Below, in pieces: positions 59,045 to 64,000 of a stretch of 64,000 nucleotides of DNA. The stretch is from Apostichopus japonicus (taxonomy: Eukaryota > Echinodermata > Holothuroidea > Aspidochirotida > Stichopodidae): NCBI RefSeq assembly GCF_037975245.1, contig NC_092578.1:436001-500000 (forward strand), read 5' to 3'. How positions within the stretch are numbered: position 1 is the stretch's first letter; each line of letters opens with the position of its first letter. Below the pieces are notes generated by a model. The model searched no databases, was not told the origin of the DNA, and worked only from the letters and a program-made list of their open reading frames with translations. A program made the position numbers and the translations under genes.

Positions 59045-59229
59045 AAAATGAGTACTGAAGGTACAGAATCTCACTCTGCTGAGTGAGTACAGAATCTTAA
59101 ACAATGCTACCCTGCTACAAAAAATGAGACTGAGTACTGAATGGATAGTTTGCTTCATCAGAATCTTAAACAAAGCTACAATGCTACTGTTTATGTGACT
59201 CCTACAATTATATGTATGTATTTAAGAAC

Positions 59230-59455
59230 GTATTTAGGATCATCCTGCAAGTAGGAACATGAGAAGAAGCCTCACTGGCTTAACCAAGCTGCAAGCTGAC
59301 TGAAGTCAGTCTCTTACATACAAATTTAACGTCCATGATTATGAAAGGTCAACAACTCTGTAGCTGGACAACATACATTAATCTTGGGGTGGCCTGAATC
59401 GGGGACCTTATGACTGAAAGGCTTTAACCCTGAGCTAACTGAGCTATAGACCTAC
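59230..59455 (-). mobile_element. Second tRNA-derived SINE type
   Basis: Minus strand from about 59452: GGTCTATAGCTCAGTTAGCT and CAGGGTTAAAGCC, with an A-box TAGCTCAGTTAG and a B-box-like AAGGTCCCCGATTCAGGCC about 35 bases later. The body follows as TTGTCCAGCTACAGAGTTG, AGAGACTGACTTCAGTCAGC and AGCCAGTGAGGCTTCTTCTC. The D-arm spelling differs from the other family, so it derives from a different tRNA. Confidence 0.6.
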
Positions 59456-59549
59456 TCATCAGAAACAAACTCCCAACAGGGGCTGTGAAGATGGTGAGAG
59501 GGTGGGTTTGTAGAAAATCCACCTCATAAATCCCTGGCTGCTTAACGGA

Positions 59550-59820
59550 GCCCGGGGAGTTACTCAGCAAACACAAAAGCGTTACTAAGCATGTAGTGTT
59601 TTGTTATGACAACGTTATCAGTGGTGTAAGAGGTATGTCACCGAAAACGTTTTCAGGCTCATATTTCAAAACGATTTACGTTAAGACATTAATATAACAT
59701 TAATACAACATTAATATCTCATAGAAACGTTATGTCTACGTTTTTACCACACCACATTTAACGTAATAAACACGTAATAAATGTTATGATAACGTACCCG
59801 TTACTCCTCAAATCTCTCCA
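59550..59820. repeat. ACGTT/AACGT-rich segment
   Basis: Dense occurrences of ACGTT or AACGT words in an AT-rich block: CAACGTTATCAG, AAAACGTTTTC, TTACGTTAAG, GAAACGTTATG, TACGTTTTTACC, TAACGTAATAAACACGTAATA and GATAACGTACCCGTTAC. The words are palindrome-related and irregularly spaced. It may be an eroded repeat or a cluster of protein sites; I recognise no family. Confidence 0.5.
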
Positions 59821-60221
59821 TGTCGAGACGTGTCCATTTCGTAGTGTAGTACAGTAGAAGTATCCAACTTCCTATTGAAACCACCTAGCGCATAGCCACG
59901 ACTAGGCTATCAGGTGCTACGAAATGCAACTGTGCTTAAAATGTCGGAACATCGAACATTATTCACGAAGCGCATACTGTATGCTCGGAGCGCGTTAGCG
60001 CTTGTACCTTTGTTGGGGTTTTATCCTACCCCTTTTCCAACTTACTACTAACGCGTTTGTCTTGGAAATTCACCCAAAAAATAGAGAGAGAGGTTTATTC
60101 CATGGGATCGCTCACGTAGTCAACAGCTCGTTGCAGCAAACGTTGAGCTTACACGTGTCAATCCAGGTGACTGCTTGGCCCCCCTCCTCTCATAACAAAT
60201 ACACAGCGCGGGAATATTGTC

Positions 60222-60309
60222 TTGGCAGTTTGCCAAGACTCTTGGAAGGCTTCGTTTTCCTGGCACTTTGCCAAGCTTCGAGAACGTTCTCTTCTTGGCA
60301 GGTTGCCAA
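60222..60309. promoter_or_regulatory. Three spaced NF-I-type palindromes
   Basis: TTGGC-AGTTT-GCCAA (60222-60236), CTGGC-ACTTT-GCCAA (60260-60274) and TTGGC-AGGTT-GCCAA (60295-60309): three full TTGGC-N5-GCCAA sites with start-to-start spacing of 38 and 35 bp. This is the classical nuclear factor I consensus. Function is inferred from motif quality only. They lie inside the composite insertion, within an open frame (60002-60439) that I do not recognise as a protein. Confidence 0.6.
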
Positions 60310-60639
60310 GGTACTAAGTAACGAGACTGTACTAGAATCGCTTCAGTTTGCGCCTTTTAACATGCTCTGGAGGGGGTTCCACCAGCGTTTTAAACAACAA
60401 AACATAAGCAAGGTTTCAAACCTAGACATATGGCGATGAATTATAACGAGAGAGAAATATAATTAGCGAGGAGAATATGACCCATGAATGCACAGGAATC
60501 TATGTCATGTCCTGGTTTCTGCTGGTACTCATTAAACACACATTCGGGATGTGTAATGATAAATGGTGTAGCGATTGCAGTGACTTTCCGCAATTGATTC
60601 GAACCTGTCGTCGCAGCTCAAGCTGCTAGTTCCGGGGGG

Positions 60640-61660
60640 CAACACTCCCCTGATGAAAGAGACTCTTCCCCCTCTTGGAGGCGGGATTAACTTTGAGGCT
60701 GGGGATAAGTATATCTCCGTTTCCCGTGGGGACCTCGCTCCAGCCGGCTTTCCTTTCGGATTGGGCGTTTGCCCTTACTACCCCATTCTGGGGGCCCAGC
60801 AGTTGTTGAACTCATCGGTTCCCGGCTCCGGGACCGACTCCTGGGATCCGGAGTGGAACCTCGGTTCCGCACTCCCTGTGAGGTCTCGCTGGACCCGTGG
60901 TCTCGTCGGACCCGGGCCCCCGGAGCCCATCTCCGGGTACCACTCCTCTCGACCCGGACATTCTGTCCATTCCGGTCGGAATTTCAAATGGGCTATTTAT
61001 TGGCCTTGAGCCTTGCCCTTGCCTTCCCCCTTGGTCATAGAATCCGGACGGTGCCGGGACCTTGGGGGGCAAAATCTCTTTCTCCTCTCTCTCTCTCCTC
61101 CGGCCTCTCTCGCCGGACTCGGGCTCCCGGAGCCTATCTCTGTGTGCGTACCACGCCGGGTACCACTCTCCTCGACCCGGACATTCCGTCCGTTCCGGTC
61201 GGAACTTCTAAAGGGCTTTTATTGGCCTTGAGCCTAGCCTTCCTTGGGTCGGAGGGGAACGTCTGTTCCGGGCTCCTTCTGAGGTCTCGCCGGACCCTGG
61301 CTCTCCGGAGCCCCTCTCTTTGCGCGCACCACAACGGGTGCCGCTCTCTGCGACCCGGACGGACTGTCCGCTCTGGCCGTCTTTGTCATGGGCTTTTGGT
61401 TGGCCTTGAGCCTTGCCCTTGCCCTAGCCCTTGGTGATACATCCGGACAACGCCGGCACCTTGGGTGGCAAATCTCCATCTCTCTCTCTCTCTCTCTTCT
61501 CCGGCCCTCTCCTGGCCTCTCTCCATCTCAACTCCCACCAACTCTCTCACTTCCTCTTCATCTCCTGTCTCTCCTCCGATTCCCTCCAGGGGAACTGTGG
61601 GTTCGGTGATAGATCTAACCTGTCCCGGCCTGCTAGCCAGGTGTCGATGTGCTGCCACTG
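60640..61660 (-). repeat. GC-rich repeat block, presumed gag-like region of the insertion
   Basis: Three diverged copies of a roughly 205-215-bp unit with ACTCCTCTCGACCCGGACAT, TTCCGGTCGGAA and TTGGCCTTGAGCCTTGCCCT (about 60942-61035, 61151-61245, 61330-61432), also sharing GGTCTCGC(T/C)GGACCC. Minus-strand frames are rich in Gly, Arg, Pro and Ser (for example MSGSRGVVPGDG). A (CT)n run lies at 61480-61497. Calling it gag is an inference from its place between leader and RNase H. Confidence 0.5.
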
Positions 61661-61689
61661 TCTGGTGTGAAAACAAAACAGACTAGACA

Positions 61690-62850
61690 GAGGTCTCGGA
61701 ACAGCTCACACATTTAAGGTGGCTTCGAGACATGTCTGAGAAACCCACGTTAAGGAGAGACTAACGGCAAATAGTCTAACGTATCAAACGGAACGACTAT
61801 AAGGAGGAAGTAGGGTGGGAGTATGCTAACAGAGAGTAAAGTTACGTGACAAAAACAACGCGCCCCGCTAGAGGCTCGCGGCTTACAAGGTACGCTACAA
61901 TAGTGAAAAACTTCCCACACTTAGAAGCGAACACGTAACTAGAATACATGAAGGAAAAGGACGAAGCATGTAAACAAGGGAGAGAACCCCTCTATCCGCG
62001 TACAGAGCGGGAAGGGAGGAACAAGGCTACGAGATACGCCCCAAGTGAAAACTCCCGACACTTAGGAGGTGCACGAGTAGCGAAACCCATGGAGAACATG
62101 AAAATATGTACAAATATATGAAGGTTCAAACAAGAACAACAACAACGTAATCGAACCGCCTAGTATTGGATAGGAGTTCGCGGCATACAAGATACGTTAC
62201 AAGGAGAAACACTTCCGACATATGGAAGCAACGTAACTAAACATATATGCATCGAAAACTTGTAAAAGGACGAAACATGTAAATAAGGGAGAGAACCCCC
62301 TAACCGCGAACCAGCGGAGGGGGGAACAAGGCTACGAGGTACACCCCAAGTCATGAGACTCAGGGAGCGCACGTAGCAACAACTGGAGGAAACATGAAAA
62401 TATACAACAATATATGAAATCAAGGATACTCCCGTCTTAACATGAAAAACAACGAAACGAGCCGACTATCTCGACTAATTAGGAGATATCGGAACGTGGC
62501 TACAACTACGCTACAAAAGTGAAAACCCACACTGAAAGCGTAAAAATTAACGAAGTACATGAAAGCAAACATCTTATGCTAAGTAAGAAAAGCTGAAACA
62601 CATGTACATACGGAAAAACATGCCTATCCGCGTAAACAAGGCGGTATAGGCAACGCTACAAATTACGCTACAAGGGGAAAACCCACACAAAAGCGTAAGA
62701 AGTAACGAAGGTACATGAAACAAGCAAAACATATAATCTTTTAAAGTAAGAAAAGCTGAAACATGTACATACGAAAATATATGCCTATCCGCGTAAACAT
62801 GGCGGTATAGGCAACGAACGAAGTAGTCTCGCAGAGCTACTACCTGTTAC
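61690..62850. repeat. Tandem diverged repeats, presumed leader of the insertion
   Basis: Two copies of a roughly 310-bp unit (from about 61860 and 62170) share AAGGGAGAGAACCCC, GGAACAAGGCTACGAGRTAC and CATGAAAATAT words. Two copies of a roughly 165-bp unit (about 62498 and 62655) share ACGCTACAA, GAAAACCCACAC, AAAAGCTGAAACA and GCCTATCCGCGTAAAC. No coding frame. A TATATAAACC element near 63211 (minus strand TTTATATA) might be promoter-related. Confidence 0.6.
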
Positions 62851-63234
62851 CCTAAAAACGTTACGTAAGAAAAAACGAACGCATGGGCGAGAGTGTACAC
62901 TAAAAACAGCCCCCAAAAACACCCTTCCCTACAAGAAAAGGATACTTATCAGGCTGGAAAAGATCCTTGGAAGTGCAGAAGTCCTGATAGGAAACTTCTA
63001 GAGTATAAATCCAAGGTAATCCGGGCGAATTTCGCGAAAATTTTCCTAACTCCGAAAAACACATTGAGACACTTTGTGGGTAGAAAAATGAAGGAAGGCC
63101 ATTTGGGCCAGTGAGGGTGTACAGTGTTAAAAGATTACCAGGGCATTCTAGACACGGTAGAATGCGGTGCATAGGTTGTGGGGAGACAGGTAAGTGGGTC
63201 ACTCGTAAATATATAAACCAGTAAGTTTTATAAT

Positions 63235-63295
63235 TTTAAGTTTCAATTGCACAGTTTTGAATTACTTGTCATAGTGTTGCTCTGTTTAATACTGT
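63235..63295 (+). repeat. 61-bp direct repeat, right border of 5.2-kb insertion
   Basis: Identical to 57969-58029. After it the sequence returns to AT-rich intron-like DNA (ATGTGTCCTACTTAAACC). Confidence 0.95.
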
Positions 63296-64000
63296 ATGTG
63301 TCCTACTTAAACCACTATATCCCATCCCCCACCCCTGATCATGAATTTGTGACCCCCCAGGCAGGACTAGTATCACTTTGCGAGGAAGAAATGCTTGAGT
63401 AACACTAAAGATATTTATGAAGGATTTCCAGTCTAAAGCATCATGAAATGTTTGGTACAGGTGTTCCTTGCTTTGTAATTCAGTAATTGGTATGTTCCAT
63501 ACAAGTGTTCATTGTTATGTGTGGCAAGCAATACCAGTGGCAATCTGTTATGCACTTTGAAATACCCTTGTTTAGGTCTGTAATATTTAAACCATATCAC
63601 AAGAGACCCCTTGTACATATTTGGGCCTCTTGTAGCACATAAAGTCAAGCTTGTCTCCTGCATAAGAACCATCCCTTAACCATCGGCAGCTTCGTTACCA
63701 AGATACAGTAATATTCAGAATGCTAGAATCAATGTCACGCTTGACTTAGATAAGGCAATACAGCTTTCGTCATTTATTGATACAACCGGCTTTTGGCAAA
63801 TATGACTAAAATTAGTTTCAGACAAGTTTATATCTACAGAAAGTGTAATAGAAAAGTGCAATAAAATTAGCCATACTTGCTGTGTGTAGTACTATAGGTA
63901 TGCAGTTTTGTTTGACTACAACCCCATTACCTTTAGTATTGTTTTGTGTGATGGGAGGCACCTGATCACAAGCAAAGAATTAATGATTTGGATAAACAAT
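63296..64000. other. ARHGAP intron to the window edge
   Basis: AT-rich sequence with no recognised exon. The missing WW2 remainder, PH and RhoGAP exons are presumed to lie further right. Confidence 0.45.

Larger units (their letters stand above)
58030..63234 (-). mobile_element. Composite insertion with DIRS-like retrotransposon remnants
   Basis: A 5.2-kb block, more GC-rich than its surroundings in places, between 61-bp direct repeats. On the minus strand it holds, 5' to 3', repeat-rich leader sequence (62850-61690), a GC-rich repetitive presumed gag-like region (61660-60640), a segment without recognisable coding (60600-58530) containing two SINEs, and an RNase H fragment of DIRS type (58518-58279). 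The reverse transcriptase and tyrosine recombinase are not seen. It may be one deleted element with nested SINEs or several juxtaposed elements. Confidence 0.55.

Noticed and set aside
59380-59455. Possible functional tRNA gene with a TAGCTCAGTTAG D-arm
   Set aside because: The T-arm and acceptor stem do not close convincingly; it fits a SINE head better.
57969-63295. 61-bp direct repeats as LTRs of a retrovirus-like element
   Set aside because: Far too short, AT-rich like the host intron, with no TG..CA ends, primer-binding site or polypurine tract, and the coding remnants are of DIRS type.

Overview
This is a window of animal nuclear DNA. Genes are split into short exons by AT-rich introns with GT..AG borders, and tRNA-derived SINEs, non-LTR (CR1/L2- and jockey-like) retrotransposon tails, terminal-inverted-repeat DNA transposons and many minisatellites lie between them. 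The protein sequences and the style of repeats suggest a marine deuterostome, most likely an echinoderm and possibly a sea cucumber. The species assignment is an inference and is not proven by the sequence.

Three protein-coding genes can be supported. (1) A kinesin-1 heavy chain gene (KIF5) runs leftward. Its first coding exon (10450-10587) and second coding exon (3421-3508) are present and the rest lies beyond the left edge. A leader exon with a 55-codon upstream ORF may lie near 13953-14400. (2) A complete dynactin subunit 2 (DCTN2, p50 dynamitin) gene runs rightward in 13 coding exons, 17630-24600, encoding about 405 residues, with polyadenylation signals near 25.02 and 25.98 kb. (3) A SH3-WW-WW RhoGAP gene of the ARHGAP9/12/15/27 family runs rightward. 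Three coding exons (42647-43141, 51180-51341, 55558-55668) are visible and the PH and RhoGAP parts lie beyond the right edge.

The order and orientations (KIF5 leftward, DCTN2 rightward, ARHGAP rightward) match, as I recall it, human 12q13.3, where KIF5A, DCTN2 and ARHGAP9 sit close together with the same relative orientations. KIF5 is the plus-end microtubule motor and DCTN2 is part of the dynein cofactor, so the head-to-head pair encodes two opposing transport machines. This apparent ancient microsynteny is the strongest biological result in the window.

Region by region: 1-10.6 kb is KIF5 intron sequence with a MITE, 45-bp and 48-bp minisatellites and a CR1/L2 tail. 10.6-17.6 kb is the divergent intergenic or leader region with two more LINE tails and a SINE fragment. 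17.6-26 kb is DCTN2, with intronic repeats that duplicate splice signals. 26-42.6 kb is intergenic or ARHGAP 5' sequence with a SINE, a repeat carrying nuclear-receptor DR1 motifs, and 35-bp and 49-bp minisatellites. 42.6-64 kb is ARHGAP, whose introns hold a 3.2-kb THAP-type DNA transposon (45581-48786), a 13-bp minisatellite and a 5.2-kb composite insertion (58030-63234). That insertion has DIRS-like reverse-strand coding remnants, is bordered by 61-bp direct repeats, and contains three spaced NF-I palindromes.
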